NCBI RefSeq assembly: GCF_001311175.1
Contig: NZ_BBAI01000017.1
Coordinates: forward strand, 1 to 49,750
DNA length: 49,750 nucleotides
From: Lacticaseibacillus pantheris DSM 15945 = JCM 12539 = NBRC 106106
GTDB taxonomy: Bacteria; Bacillota; Bacilli; Lactobacillales; Lactobacillaceae
Direction: 5' to 3'
Below are positions 9,687-19,563 of this stretch, one piece after another (the stretch's first letter is position 1; each line of letters starts with the position of its first letter). The notes under the pieces were generated by a model. That model ran no database searches and was not told the origin of the DNA. It worked only from the letters and a program-made list of their open reading frames with translations. The translations under genes and the position numbers were made by a program.

Positions 9687-10630
9687 CAATAATCACCTGT
9701 TGTCCTACCTTTAATTGCCGTCCGGCGCCATTCATGTACGCGCTTATTGGTTGGCGCGCCTTCCCAGCTGGTTGTAATTCGTCCAGTTGCAAAGTGGTGC
9801 CCTGACCCGCGGCCAGCACCAATTCTTTTTTTGCCTACGGACACGACCGTCCCGGGGGCAGCTTCAGTGGCCGTGTCGAGCGGCGTAACCGCCCACAGCT
9901 TCACCCGCTGACCGTTGAGCATAACCCAACCGCCCACGTGGGGCCGTAATCCACGCACCCACTGATCGATTTCGGTCGCCGTTAAAGTGAAGTCCAGGCG
10001 TTCCTGGTCCTTACTAATGTTGGGCGAGAAGGTCACCCGCTCCGGATCCTGCGGCGTCATGGTTGCCGTTCCGTCAATGATACCTGGTAACGTCTGCAGT
10101 AACAGGTCACGTCCGAGTATGCTTAACCGGTCAAAGGCCGTGCCGGTATCATCAGCGCGGGTCAACGGAATTGCGGCTTGCGCGTACATCCCGCCAGCGT
10201 CCATTTGCTTAACCATTTGGATAATTGTGACGCCCGTTTCAGCATCCCCGTTAATGATGGAATACTGAATTGGCGCTCCGCCACGGTACTTTGGCAACAA
10301 GCTACCATGAACGTTGACGGCCGTGATTCGGGCCGCGTCCAAGAACCGGGTGGGCAAAAACTGCCCGTACGCCGCCGTGACGATCAAGTCTGGTTGCATC
10401 GCAATCAGTTCATCCAACTCCGGGCTCTTGCCCAGCTTGACTGGCTGAAACACCGGTACGCCTAGTGCTTGCGCTGCCACTTTGACTGGCGATGCGTGCA
10501 AGGTGTGCTTGCGGCCAACTGGCTTGTCTGGTTGCGTGACCGCCGCCAAAATATCGTAGCCATTCTCGGCTAGCGCGTTCAAAATCGGCACGGCAAACTG
10601 CGGCGTTCCCATAAAAATAATTGATGTCAT
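9673..10630 (-). CDS. fmt: Methionyl-tRNA formyltransferase (one frame break)
   Basis: About 318 residues from ATG 10630. The formyl-folate hydrolase-type fold shows M-G-T-P-Q-F-A-V near the N-terminus, catalytic-loop N-V-H-G-S-L-L-P-K-Y-R-G-G-A-P-I at about 105-120 and the Q-M-D-A-G motif near 150. At 9826-9832 a run of seven A (sense strand) should be six; as read, the C-terminal domain is garbled, and removing one base restores it to a TAA at 9673-9675, overlapping rsmB by 14 bases. It formylates initiator Met-tRNA. It is downstream of priA, its standard place. Confidence 0.94.
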
Positions 10631-10652
10631 TCACTTACCCCCTGATATGTCC

Positions 10653-12942
10653 CTACACAAAGCTCAATGGTTCCCGGTCAAAGGCAACCTGAAAGCCATT
10701 CCGACTGCCCACCTGCGTCTCCGTCAGTAGCCGTTCTAGCGTGGCATGTAGTTGCGGTTCATTTTTGTATTTAATCACAATTTGATAATAGTAACGGCGC
10801 TTCAGACGCGCAATTGCGCCCCTGGTCGGCCCCAGCATGACGGCCTGATCCGACAACGAATGTTTCAGTTCGTCCGCCAAGTGGTAGATAGCCTTAGCTG
10901 CCTGGCGGTCCTCCGGATGACTCACGGTTAACTTGAACGTGAAGTAATACGGCGGGTAACCCGACTGGTGCCTAATGCCCATTTCGGTCACAAAGAAGTG
11001 CTCGTAGTCATGGTGCTGGGCCAACTGAATGGCGTAGTGGTCGGGGTTATATGTCTGTACGACCACGGCACCGGCTTTGTCAGCTCGACCAGCCCGACCA
11101 CTCACCTGCGTCAACAACTGGAAGGTGCGCTCACTAGCCCGGAAGTCCGGAAGTCCCAACGCAGTATCAGCGTTAATAACGCCCACCAAAGTCACGTCCG
11201 GGAAATCCAGCCCCTTGGCAATCATTTGGGTACCGAGTAAGATATCGGCCTCGTGCTGACCGAACGCCTTCAGAATCTTGGCGTGGCCACCTTTGCGCCG
11301 GGTAGTATCCACGTCCATGCGTAAAACGCGCGCGTTGGGCAGCAGTTTGTGCAATGACTGCTCGACCTTCTCGTACCGGTACGTAGTAGCGAATCCGCTT
11401 TGAACCGCAACTAGGGCAGACCGTGGGCACCGGCTCCTCATGACCACAATAGTGGCAACGTAGCGTGTGCGAGTCCATGTGCAACGTTAACGAGATATCA
11501 CAGTTAGGGCACTTGGCCACGTAACCACACTCGCGGCACATAACAAAGGACGAGAACCCCCGACGATTAAGCATCAGCACGCTTTGCTCGCCGCGGTCCA
11601 GCCGCTCCTGTAATGCGTTCAGTAGCTCATTGGAAAAGTCACCCGAAACGCTGTCCAGCTGTGCCGCACGCATATCAACGATTTGTACCGGTGGTAACGG
11701 TTTTTGGTTGGCACGTTCCGGCATGAGCAGGTGTGTGTACACACCTTTGGCCGCACGGGCGCGCGACTCGAGGCTCGGCGTCGCTGAACCCAGCAACACC
11801 GGGGCATGGTGGTACGCCCCACGCCACTGCAACACGTCGCGGGCATGATACCGGGGAGAGTCGTCCTGTTTGTAGCTCGTTTCGTGCTCCTCATCCATGA
11901 TAAACAAACCAATATTGGTCAGCGGTGCAAAGGCGGCTGAACGCGCCCCCACCACGACCCGGGCCTCACCGCGCTCGATTCGGCGCCACTCATCAAACCG
12001 TTCGCCATCCGAAAGGGCAGAGTGTAAGACCGCGACATCCGCGCCAAACCGCCCCTTCACGTTACGCACCATTTGCGGTGTCAGCGCTATTTCGGGTATC
12101 AACATTAGGGCATTACGCCCCTGCGCCAAAGTGGCGGCGATGGCCTGCAGGTACACTTCCGTTTTACCGGAGCCCGTGACGCCTTCGAGTAGAAATGTTT
12201 GGTCTTTGTGCCCGTCAATCGCGGGCAACAGGGCGTCCAAGGCGCGCTGTTGCTGAGCCGTGGGTGTGAGTGCGTGCGTACGCGCCTGAGCGTCCAGGTT
12301 TGCGTATGGCCGCCGGTAAAATTCCCGCGGCTCAATACGCAACCACCCCTGGGACTGGCCCGCCTTAACGGTAGTGCGGTCAAAGCTATCTGGGCCAGCG
12401 ACGGATAGTAGCCGGGGCTCAGCACCGTCCGTAGACCACTGTGCCAACGCCTGTAGGAGCGTAATGCGCCGTTTTGCGTTGGTTCGTTGTTGATCAACCA
12501 GGGTGAGGTACTCGTCGTGCTTTAACAACGGCACGATAAAGTCCTCCGTGGCCACCCGCCCCCGGTTCACAACGGTTTTAGCACCGTTAGCCAACCACTT
12601 GGTATCCGCGTGGAGCGCGCTCGGTAGCATGGCCTGAAGACAGGTAATCCAAAATGCAAAGGTGTCATCAGCCATCCAGCGGGACAACGCCAGTAATTCT
12701 TTGTCCAAAATGGGGTGGTCATCCAAAACGCGCATAATGGGCTTCAGCTTACCGTCAAAATCTTGCTGGTCGGTAGTATCCACTACCACGCCCATTACTT
12801 CGCGGTCACCCTTGCCGAAACCAACCACCACCCGAACACCGGGAACGACGTTGTCAGCCAAAGGTGCGGGGATGGCATAGTCGTACGGTTGGTTAGTTTG
12901 CATCGTGGGTACATCCACCACGACTTTTGCCACTGTCGACAC
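10653..12942 (-). CDS. priA: Primosomal helicase PriA (one frame break)
   Basis: About 760 residues. Order: N-terminal 3'-DNA-binding domain, SF2 helicase with E-G-V-T-G-S-G-K-T-E-V-Y (Walker A) and D-E-E-H (Walker B), then the zinc domain with four C-x2-C pairs between about 11390 and 11560. The frame breaks right after the last zinc pair (about 11377-11392), where G-T-G-T-E is expected; two lost bases explain it. The rest holds the helicase C-terminal lobe with G-T-Q-M-I-A-K-G-L-D-F and Q-V-S-G-R-A-G-R-A. The start is GTG 12942 with GAGGGGGGA upstream. It restarts stalled replication forks. coaBC, often next to priA, is absent here. Confidence 0.94.
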
Positions 12943-13064
12943 ACAAATCCCCCCTCGTTAATGTCATGTCCACATTATACCAAAACTCAACGTTAATTAT
13001 GCCGCCCCGGATGCCCGTATTGTGATTCAAAGCGGCGACCGATAACGCACCATTAGCAACCAAT

Positions 13065-13088
13065 AAAAAAAAGGACGTAACCAACGTC
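13065..13088 (-). terminator. Terminator after rpoZ
   Basis: On the minus strand GACGT pairs with ACGTC around TTGGTT's loop, followed by eight T. The short stem is extended by GGA/TCC with a bulge. It marks the end of gmk-rpoZ and implies that priA may have its own promoter. Confidence 0.65.
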
Positions 13089-13139
13089 ACATCCCCAACC
13101 GTTTGCCAACTATCAACATACGGCGTTTATTTAGTCAGA

Positions 13140-13427
13140 TTAATTGGCGTCGTTGCCAGCATCATCGCTAGCATCGTCACGTAGTTCTTCCTGGTGCTCC
13201 AACCGTTCGGCGTCGCGTTCGAGCAACTTGGAATCAGGATCAATCACCACATCACCCGCCGCGATTTCTTCGAGGGCCTGGCCCACAGTCCGCGGTGATT
13301 GGTATTCTGGCAGCATCCGCAACGAACCAGTCTCCAGTTCGTGTGCCCGCTTCGATGCCAGGACTGCTAATGAGTACCGTGACGGTACGTTGGCTAATAG
13401 TTTATCAATTGATGGGTAAACAATCAT
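13140..13427 (-). CDS. rpoZ: RNA polymerase omega subunit
   Basis: 95 residues. The conserved omega start [11 protein letters not shown] and [16 protein letters not shown] are present; the second half, with G-Q-A-L-E-E-I and an acidic tail ([11 protein letters not shown]), is typical of lactobacilli. It helps assemble core RNA polymerase and mediates alarmone responses in some bacteria. It starts 14 bases after gmk, in the invariant gmk-rpoZ pair. Confidence 0.96.
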   Translation of the reverse strand: MIVYPSIDKLLANVPSRYSLAVLASKRAHELETGSLRMLPEYQSPRTVGQALEEIAAGDVVIDPDSKLLERDAERLEHQEELRDDASDDAGNDAN

Positions 13428-13441
13428 ATCTTCGTTCTCCT

Positions 13442-14068
13442 TTAGTCGCCAGAGGTAGCTTTCTTTATCATATTAGCATACTTTTCGGCCACGCGCTGTA
13501 CCCGCAAGTGCTCGCTTTGAATAATGTGCTCAATGCGATCGACGGCGAGCGCAACTTCATCGTTCACAACGGCGTAGTCATAGTTTTGCATCATCTTTAA
13601 TTCATCAACGGCTTTGCCGACACGTTTCTTGATGGTCTCGGCATCATCCGTACCGCGGCCCTCTAGGCGGTGCCGCAGTTCATTGAGATCGGGTGGAGTG
13701 AGAAAGATGAAGACTGCGTCGGGACATTTGGCGCGTACCTGCATGGCACCCTTAACTTCAATCTCCAACAAAACGTCCTGACCGGCCTCCAGCTGCTCAT
13801 TGACGTAGTGCAAAGGTGTGCCGTAATAATTGTCAACATACTGGGCGTACTCCAGCATTCCCCCGTTAGCAATTTCATCCTCAAACTGGTCCTTAGTCCG
13901 GAAATAGTAGTCGACACCATCAACCTCACCGGGACGCATCTTCCGTGTCGTCATTGACACAGAATAGTGGAAATCACGGTACCCCGATTTTAACATTGCC
14001 TGACGTACAGTCCCTTTGCCGACCCCGGACGGGCCTGACAGTACGATGAGCATACCACGTTCGCTCAT
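13442..14068 (-). CDS. gmk: Guanylate kinase
   Basis: 208 residues from ATG 14068, which has GGAGG eight bases upstream; upstream in-frame codons lack one. The P-loop is [11 protein letters not shown] near residues 9-19, followed by the GMP-binding [13 protein letters not shown] segment. It phosphorylates GMP to GDP. First gene of the gmk-rpoZ unit; the promoter should lie in 14070-14150, where I see no strong consensus. Confidence 0.96.
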   Translation of the reverse strand: MSERGMLIVLSGPSGVGKGTVRQAMLKSGYRDFHYSVSMTTRKMRPGEVDGVDYYFRTKDQFEDEIANGGMLEYAQYVDNYYGTPLHYVNEQLEAGQDVLLEIEVKGAMQVRAKCPDAVFIFLTPPDLNELRHRLEGRGTDDAETIKKRVGKAVDELKMMQNYDYAVVNDEVALAVDRIEHIIQSEHLRVQRVAEKYANMIKKATSGD

Positions 14069-14149
14069 GCCTTTTCCTCCCAAATAACTGTTCAAATAAT
14101 ATAGCATCTATTGTGCCGCTTTTAGCTTGATAAATCAAGCATTCTAGCG

Positions 14150-14295
14150 ATTGGTGACCATATTTTGTCTGCCGGGTGGCGGTTTAGGCCAGTGCGGGTA
14201 GCCTGGGGTGTTGCGACTTTGTGGACTACTCCACGGTGATCGCTGCGGTGGCTGGTCGTACTGGCGTGGCGGTTCCGGTTGAACGGCTAAAACTA
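14150..14295 (+). repeat. R2 repeat, fragment A1
   Basis: Aligns with the reverse complement of about 35810-35930 (copy C). Shared blocks are GACTTTGTGGACT (14215-14227) and the 20-nt block 14250-14269 containing GGTCGTACTGGCG, with diverged sequence between. No gene is supported here; short reading frames on either strand lack an RBS and any family resemblance. Confidence 0.7.
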
Positions 14296-14425
14296 CAATT
14301 ATGGATGAATTTATGAACGATTTTGTCAACTACAGTCCTAAGTAATGGTATTTCTTCAAATTAAGACCGCGGAACGCACGCGTTTTGAAGCAATGCGGCC
14401 TAGATCAGAGACACCAAACTATCGG

Positions 14426-14722
14426 GAAACCCGCGGGTGGGCTTTGGGATGGAGGCGTCGTGCCCGGAGACGTAGTTGCCGCGACCCCGGAGCGCTGTTT
14501 GTTTACTTCCAGTTGGTGCTTTAGCACCTTACTGGGAGTTAATTCGACGGTCTGGCGGAGCCAGCCCTAGAAGCGTAGCGAATTACAGCGGCAGATTCTG
14601 TAGAAAAAGCGGTTTTTCTTTGTCTACAGAATCCGCGGGAGGCCGGCACGGCCGGAGCGTGCGGGTGTAGCAACCTACGACGGAGGGCACGTAAGCCGTA
14701 GTCCCAAAGCCCACCCGCGCGT
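14426..14722 (+). repeat. R2 repeat, copy A2 (imperfect palindrome with nested hairpins)
   Basis: Ends are an 18-bp perfect inverted repeat (14432-14449 with 14702-14719). Inside are hairpin 14505-14539, whose sequence recurs in copy C, and hairpin 14593-14633 (GATTCTGTAGA with TCTACAGAATC). Block 14428-14477 matches the reverse complement of 35339-35388 at 46 of 50 positions, and 14667-14698 matches the reverse complement of 35027-35058 at 30 of 32, so copy B is this element inverted. It holds no plausible gene and no transposase. Confidence 0.8.
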
Positions 14723-14808
14723 TCGTGCCCACCCATCCTGAACCCTAACAGCGGTCAACGTGGAGTAGCCCATGGCCGAGTCGCCGCAATTTTTTTCGAA
14801 ATTAGGGG

Positions 14809-14837
14809 TTGCAAATGCAAACGCGTGTTCGTATAAT
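14809..14837 (+). promoter_or_regulatory. Sigma-A promoter of the orphan 104-aa gene
   Basis: TTGCAA (14809-14814), a 17-bp spacer, then a perfect TATAAT (14832-14837), 35 bp before the start codon. One of the strongest promoters in the window. Confidence 0.85.
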
Positions 14838-14872
14838 ACAAGGTGCAAACAAATGTTCGGAGGCGGAAAATT

Positions 14873-15187
14873 ATGGACATGATGAAACCAATGGGTACGA
14901 TTGAACGGTTAGGACACAACATCGCGGACACGTACCGGCAACTATTTGACCTCGATTTTGATCAACCATTACCAACCATGCCAGCAGCTCAGGTACAACT
15001 ATTCACGGAACAGTCACTCCGGAAGCACCTACTCGTTGCGCTGCGGCTGCGGGCCGTCGAGCGCCCCGTTGTGGGCCACCTACAGCGTCGGCTAGACGAC
15101 CACCGCCTCCTCATGACGGAATTTAACAGCAACGTTTTTAGAATTGTCGATGACCGCGATTGCACTTACGTCCAACGCGTGCGCTAA
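14873..15187 (+). CDS. Orphan 104-residue protein, unknown function
   Basis: ATG 14873 follows CGGAGG by about seven bases and a consensus promoter by 35. The product has no membrane segment or signal peptide. It is predicted helical and rich in Leu and Arg (I-E-R-L-G-H-N-I-A-D-T-Y-R-Q-L-F, then a region with R-L-R-A-V-E-R and R-R-L-D-D-H-R) and ends V-Q-R-V-R. I recognise no family. It stands alone on the plus strand between a long R2 repeat and a bidirectional terminator, facing recN, a setting typical of lineage-specific genes. The basic middle part would suit nucleic-acid or protein binding, but this is only a guess. Confidence 0.75.
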   Translation: MDMMKPMGTIERLGHNIADTYRQLFDLDFDQPLPTMPAAQVQLFTEQSLRKHLLVALRLRAVERPVVGHLQRRLDDHRLLMTEFNSNVFRIVDDRDCTYVQRVR

Positions 15188-15228
15188 TTTTTTTTAGTAC
15201 CCCGGCAACCACAACCAACCGCAAAATT

Positions 15229-15293
15229 AACAGCCCCATACTCAGCGGGTGAACACACATTCCGTATGTTCACCCGCTGAGTATGGGGCTGTT
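15229..15293. terminator. 27-bp perfect hairpin, bidirectional terminator
   Basis: 15229-15255 and 15267-15293 are exact reverse complements with an 11-nt loop. Plus-strand reading ends CTGTTTTG; the minus strand ends in TTAATTTT. It closes both the orphan gene (plus) and recN (minus). The stem is unusually long and perfect for a terminator. Confidence 0.85.
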
Positions 15294-15322
15294 TTGTCGT
15301 CTTTGTTTATCCAGTAATCAAA

Positions 15323-17029
15323 TCACTGATGGTGCTCGTCTAGCTCAGCACGGGTCTGCTCGGCCAGGCGCAACAATTCCTGAGCGTGCTCGCGCGTGAG
15401 TTGCGTGACCGACGTTCCGGCCAACATCCGCGCCAACTCGTCCACCCGTTCGTCCTCGCTCAAACGCGTCACGATCGTCGTAGTCCGGCCCTGATGCACT
15501 GCCTTCGCAATTTTGAATTCATGGTCCGCCATTGCCGCCACCTGCGGCAGGTGGGTGATGCACAACACCTGTGAGTGACCCGCGATACTACTAATTTTGT
15601 TAGCAATCGCCTGCGCCACCCGGCCAGATACACCAGTATCCACTTCGTCAAAGATGATACTGGTGACGCCATCGGACTCCGCAAAAATCGTCTTGATAGC
15701 CAACATAATTCGGGACAATTCACCACCACTGGCAATCCGTGCTAGTGGTTGGGCCCGTTCCCCCGGGTTCGTCTGGATGTAAAATTCAACCACATCCACG
15801 CCATTAGGGGTAAAGGCATCTTGGGCGTGATCGGCAAAGTGGACGCTAAACACAGTCTTCGCCATGTAGAGCGCCTTCAGCTGCTGATGTACGGCATCCG
15901 TTAAGCGGTGAGCCACGCCTTTGCGCACCTCAGTGAGTTGCTGGCCCAGGTCCACCAACTGGTCGTACAATTGCTGGACACGCCCATCAAGCCCGGCCGC
16001 ATCGGAACTCGTGGCTCCATGGTGCCTAACTCTTTGTGGGCACGCTGCCCGTACGCCAGAATGTCGTCAACCGAATCGCCGTACTTGCGTTTCAATTGCT
16101 GAATCAGCGCTAACCGTTCCTCAATTTCGTTCAGGCGGTTCTCGTCCCATTCCAAGCCGTCAATTTCTTTGGACAAATCAGCTTGGGCATCCTGCAACGA
16201 ATAATAGGCGTCATTAATGGTCTCACTCAGAGCCCGGTAATCCTCACCTAGATCCGCAATGCTCTCCAATTGCTGCATCACTTCGCCCAGCGCGTCGACT
16301 GGATTGTACTCGGCGTTATCAAAGACGTCATAGGCCGAAGCCAGCGCATTCTGAATACGCTGAAAGTTCGCCAGGCGCTCACGTTCGGACTCCAACTCGT
16401 CCTCTTCGCCCGCGTGCAAATCGCGTCGTCGATTTCCTTCACCTGAAACCGTAACATGTCCAGCCGCTGCGCCCATTCTTGTTCGTTTTGTTGCTTTTTG
16501 CGGAGCGTCGATAGCGATTGTTGATAGTCACGGTAAGTGTGACGATACTGCTCCAAAAGCTCGTGGACGGCCCCATCAGCATACTGATCCAACATGCTCA
16601 GGTGCTTTTCCGGGTGACTCAGCTCCTGGTGCTCGTTCTGTCCGTGAATGTCGACCAGCGTCTCGCCCACCGACCGCAGATTACCGGTGGTGACAATCTT
16701 ACCGTTAACACGGCAAACACTACGGCCAGTGCGGGTCAAGTCGCGTTCTAACAGCACCTGTCCGTCATCGGGGGCCAACCCTAGCGCAGCTAGAGCATCA
16801 ATCGTATTCTGATTGTCACCCACCAAAAATTGCCCCTGCAACGTGGCTTTGTCCGCACCAGTACGAATAAACTCACTGGAACGCGCGTGCCTGCAAGCAA
16901 TGAGACCGCGTCGATAATGATCGATTTACCCGCACCGGTTTCACCCGTGAGCGCGGTCATGCCGGTGGCAAAGCTGAGGTCCAACGACTCAATAATTGCA
17001 AAGTCGCGGATAGAAAGTTCTTGTAGCAT
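15323..17029 (-). CDS. recN: DNA repair protein RecN (three frame breaks)
   Basis: SMC-like ATPase of about 565 residues. The N-terminus has I-R-D-F-A-I-I and Walker A G-E-T-G-A-G-K-S; a coiled-coil arm fills the middle; the C-terminal head has signature A-S-G-G-E-L-S-R and Walker B S-I-I-F-D-E-V-D-T-G. Frames change at about 16885, 16425 and 16015, each repaired by one base, and the four pieces join to a normal RecN. It tethers broken DNA ends during recombination repair. It starts 5 bp after the argR stop, the standard argR-recN pair. Confidence 0.93.
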
Positions 17030-17033
17030 GGTT

Positions 17034-17485
17034 TCACCCCACCATATCCTGTAAGGAATCAGCTAATTCCTCCGCAGCCTCTTTGCCCCGGCAGATAATC
17101 AGGATGCTAGCATCGGCCGGTATCATGGCAAAGACGCGCCCGTCGCTCTGCGCTGCGATTAAAGTTGCAACTGCCGGCCGGAACCGGGAACAAGCTGTAA
17201 GTTAACAAAGTTGTCCAAGACATCGATACTGGCATATACCCCGCTGAGGGTGCGCCGCAATTTTTCTGACGGCGACACTTGCTGTGCCGGTGGTAAACCG
17301 TAGCTGTACCGCCCATGCTCGATGGGCACCTTGACTAGTTGCATTTCCTTGATGTCTCGAGAAACGGTCGCCTGCGTTACCTGCACGCCCACATCGGCCA
17401 GCAAGTCAACCAGTTGTCCTTGCGTTTCAACCGCGTACGAATTTAATATCGTTTTGATGATATCCTGGCGTGCTTGCTTCTGCAT
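17034..17485 (-). CDS. argR: Arginine repressor ArgR/AhrC (one frame break)
   Basis: 150 residues after repair. N-terminal winged helix with Q-A-T-V-S-R-D-I-K-E as recognition helix, then a C-terminal oligomerisation and arginine-binding domain ending in the I-P-A-D-A-S-I-L-I-I-C-R-G segment. A missing G at about 17165 stops the frame at residue ~107 as read. ATG 17485 is chosen because GGGGGA lies seven bases upstream. It represses arginine synthesis or activates catabolism depending on the target; no arg operon is in this window. Confidence 0.92.
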
Positions 17486-17519
17486 GTCGGTGTCCCCCAT
17501 TTATTCAAAGTTTAGGTAT

Positions 17520-17525
17520 ATTATA
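17520..17525 (-). promoter_or_regulatory. Extended -10 upstream of argR
   Basis: TGGTATAAT on the minus strand, an extended -10 (TG-N-TATAAT), about 35 bp before the argR start. No good -35 is visible, as is common for extended -10 promoters. Confidence 0.6.
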
Positions 17526-17645
17526 CCAGTTTATAGAGTGCAAAAGGTTGTGCGTTAACCCAAACTAGCCTTGGCCAGCATCCAAACACGTAGCGAAATT
17601 CATCGGCGGGTCCATCCCCAAATTGCACAACAGCGTGACGACGAA

Positions 17646-18473
17646 TTATGACCGTAGCTCCGCATAGGCCGCGTCTATCACCCGGTCAACGTCAACGTTC
17701 GGATCAATGTGGGCGTTATTAGCATCCGCTTCGTTCCGTAAGTGCACCAAGAATTCGATGTTCCCACTGCCACCAGTAATCGGCGAAAAGTCTAGTCCCA
17801 ACACTGAATAACCGTTGTCGGCCGCAAATTCCACAATCCGGGTCACGACGTCATGGTGCACCTGACGATCACGCACAATCCCGTGCTTACCCACGTTTTG
17901 CGGACCGGCCTCAAATTGCGGTTTGATCAGCATCACAGCGTGACCACCCGGCACCAAGATTGGGCGCAAGGGTGGTAAGATGAGCCGCAACGAAATAAAC
18001 GAGACGTCCGTCACCGCAAACTCAACCGCCCCATACTGAAAATCTTCCGGCTTGCTGTACCGAAAGTTGACTTGTTCCATAACGTGCACGCGCGGGTCGG
18101 ACCGCAACTGCCAGACTAGCTGGTTGGTGCCCACATCCAGCGCGTACACCTGCTTGGCGCCGTTTTGTAGACAGACATCGGTGAACCCACCCGTACTCGA
18201 ACCAATATCGAGGACGGTTGTACCCTGAACGTCAATATCAAACACCTTGAGGGCCTTTGCCAACTTCAAGCCACCCCGACTCACGTAAGGTAACTTTTTG
18301 CCCTTGGCGTGGAGTTGCGTGTCGGCATCAATCTTTGTACCCGCTTTGTCTAAGCGCTCGTTGTTTTGATCGAAAACTTCACCGGCCATAATGGCCCGTT
18401 TGGCCTGCTCACGCGACGTAAATAATCCTTGTGCTACGGCGAGCACATCCACTCGTTCCTTCAAACTATCCAC
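17646..18473 (-). CDS. tlyA: TlyA-family rRNA 2'-O-methyltransferase (YqxC)
   Basis: 275 residues, uninterrupted. N-terminal S4 RNA-binding domain (residues 4-60, E-R-V-D-V-L ... S-R-E-Q-A-K-R-A-I-M-A-G), then a FtsJ-type SAM domain with L-D-I-G-S-S-T-G-G-F-T-D near 88-99 and the catalytic-region Lys in L-I-K-P-Q-F-E. Members methylate 16S and 23S rRNA; older annotations call them haemolysin A. GTG 18473 follows the ispA stop codon directly (TAG-GTG), so translation is coupled. Confidence 0.93.
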   Translation of the reverse strand: MDSLKERVDVLAVAQGLFTSREQAKRAIMAGEVFDQNNERLDKAGTKIDADTQLHAKGKKLPYVSRGGLKLAKALKVFDIDVQGTTVLDIGSSTGGFTDVCLQNGAKQVYALDVGTNQLVWQLRSDPRVHVMEQVNFRYSKPEDFQYGAVEFAVTDVSFISLRLILPPLRPILVPGGHAVMLIKPQFEAGPQNVGKHGIVRDRQVHHDVVTRIVEFAADNGYSVLGLDFSPITGGSGNIEFLVHLRNEADANNAHIDPNVDVDRVIDAAYAELRS

Positions 18474-19352
18474 CTAACCTAACATTGCCACAATATCTTC
18501 GAGTAACGGCGCTGGCACGGATAAACGCTCCAAGGCCAAGTGGGCCGAGCGCATCTGCTTTGCCAGCGCTTTGGTTGCACCATCGATTCCTAACAAACTG
18601 ACATAAGTGTTTTTGCCGGCCGTCTCGTCGTGCCCTGCAGTCTTGCCCAGCTCAGTCGACGACTTGGTGGCGTCATTGATATCATCCCTAATTTGAAACG
18701 CGAGACCAAACGCCGTTGCAAAGTCGTCCAGGGCCTCGTCATCCGCATCGCTCACGGTCGCTACCGTTGCTCCCATGCGTACGGCGGCCAGGAGCAACGC
18801 CCCCGTTTTGTGGGCGTGCATGCGCACAAGCTGACCGCGCGTGAGCGGTGTGCTACTACCCGTCGCAGCAATGTCCATCATTTGACCGGCAACCATCCCC
18901 CGAGAGCCCGCACCCACAGCCAACTGTGAGGTCAGAGCCACACGCACTGTAGCTGGTTGCGGCGCACCACTCACCAACGCAAAGGCGTCCGTCAGGAGGG
19001 CATCCCCCGCCAAAATCGCGGTGGCTTCATCAAACTGAACGTGATTGGACGCGTGACCGCGGCGTAAATCCGCATCATCCATCGCGGGTAAATCATCATG
19101 AATGAGCGAGTACGTGTGGACGTACTCAATTGCGGCGGCCACGTGGTCAAGCTGAGTAGTGTCCGCGCCCATGGTGGCCGCAACTGCGTATACTAGCAAC
19201 GGCCGCAGTCGCTTCCCCCCAGCCGCGAGCGAGTAACTCATCGCGTCCGCCAAGCGCGGTTGGTGCGCCTGCCGCGCGTAAGCCAACATAAATTCCGTGA
19301 GCGCCGGAATATGTTCGTCCGCGAATGCCTTAATCCGTTTGCTCTGGTTCAA
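18474..19352 (-). CDS. ispA: Polyprenyl (farnesyl/geranylgeranyl) diphosphate synthase
   Basis: 292 residues. G-G-K-R-L-R-P near 45-51; first aspartate-rich motif D-D-L-P-A-M-D-D near 87-94; G-D-A-L-L-T-D-A; and the second motif Q-I-R-D-D-I-N-D near 220. It chain-elongates isoprenyl diphosphates that feed undecaprenyl carrier and quinone synthesis. The start is uncertain: TTG 19352 fits family length and overlaps xseB by 23 bases, but the AGGA upstream is only two bases away. Order xseA-xseB-ispA-tlyA is conserved in Firmicutes. Confidence 0.93.
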   Translation of the reverse strand: MNQSKRIKAFADEHIPALTEFMLAYARQAHQPRLADAMSYSLAAGGKRLRPLLVYAVAATMGADTTQLDHVAAAIEYVHTYSLIHDDLPAMDDADLRRGHASNHVQFDEATAILAGDALLTDAFALVSGAPQPATVRVALTSQLAVGAGSRGMVAGQMMDIAATGSSTPLTRGQLVRMHAHKTGALLLAAVRMGATVATVSDADDEALDDFATAFGLAFQIRDDINDATKSSTELGKTAGHDETAGKNTYVSLLGIDGATKALAKQMRSAHLALERLSVPAPLLEDIVAMLG

Positions 19353-19563
19353 AGTCCTTCAGCTCCCCATTATCCGTCATCACTTGGGCCACTGCGGTTT
19401 CTGCATCCTTCAGCGTACCATCCAGTTGCTTTGCTAACGCGACGCCTGTCTGAAACTGGCTCAAGGCCTTTTCCAGTGGTACGTCACCCTTTTCCAGCGT
19501 GCCGACAATCTGTTCGAGTTCCGCTAATTGCTCTTCAAAGCTAGGTTCTTTTGCTTCAGCCAT
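19330..19563 (-). CDS. xseB: Exodeoxyribonuclease VII small subunit
   Basis: 77 residues from ATG 19563 with GAGGAGG upstream. F-E-E-Q-L-A-E-L-E-Q-I-V-G-T-L-E-K-G-D-V-P-L-E-K-type pattern is diagnostic of the two-helix XseB. Overlaps xseA at its start by 8 bases and ispA at its end. Confidence 0.95.
   Translation of the reverse strand: MAEAKEPSFEEQLAELEQIVGTLEKGDVPLEKALSQFQTGVALAKQLDGTLKDAETAVAQVMTDNGELKDFEPEQTD

Noticed and set aside
14144..14736. Several 60-65 residue reading frames within R2 copy A, both strands
   Set aside because: No RBS, low-complexity Arg/Pro-rich products from GC-rich palindromes, and no conservation of frame between R2 copies.
17486..17520. ARG box in front of argR
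   Set aside because: Only one weak TGAATA-like half site is present; no second half site at the required spacing.
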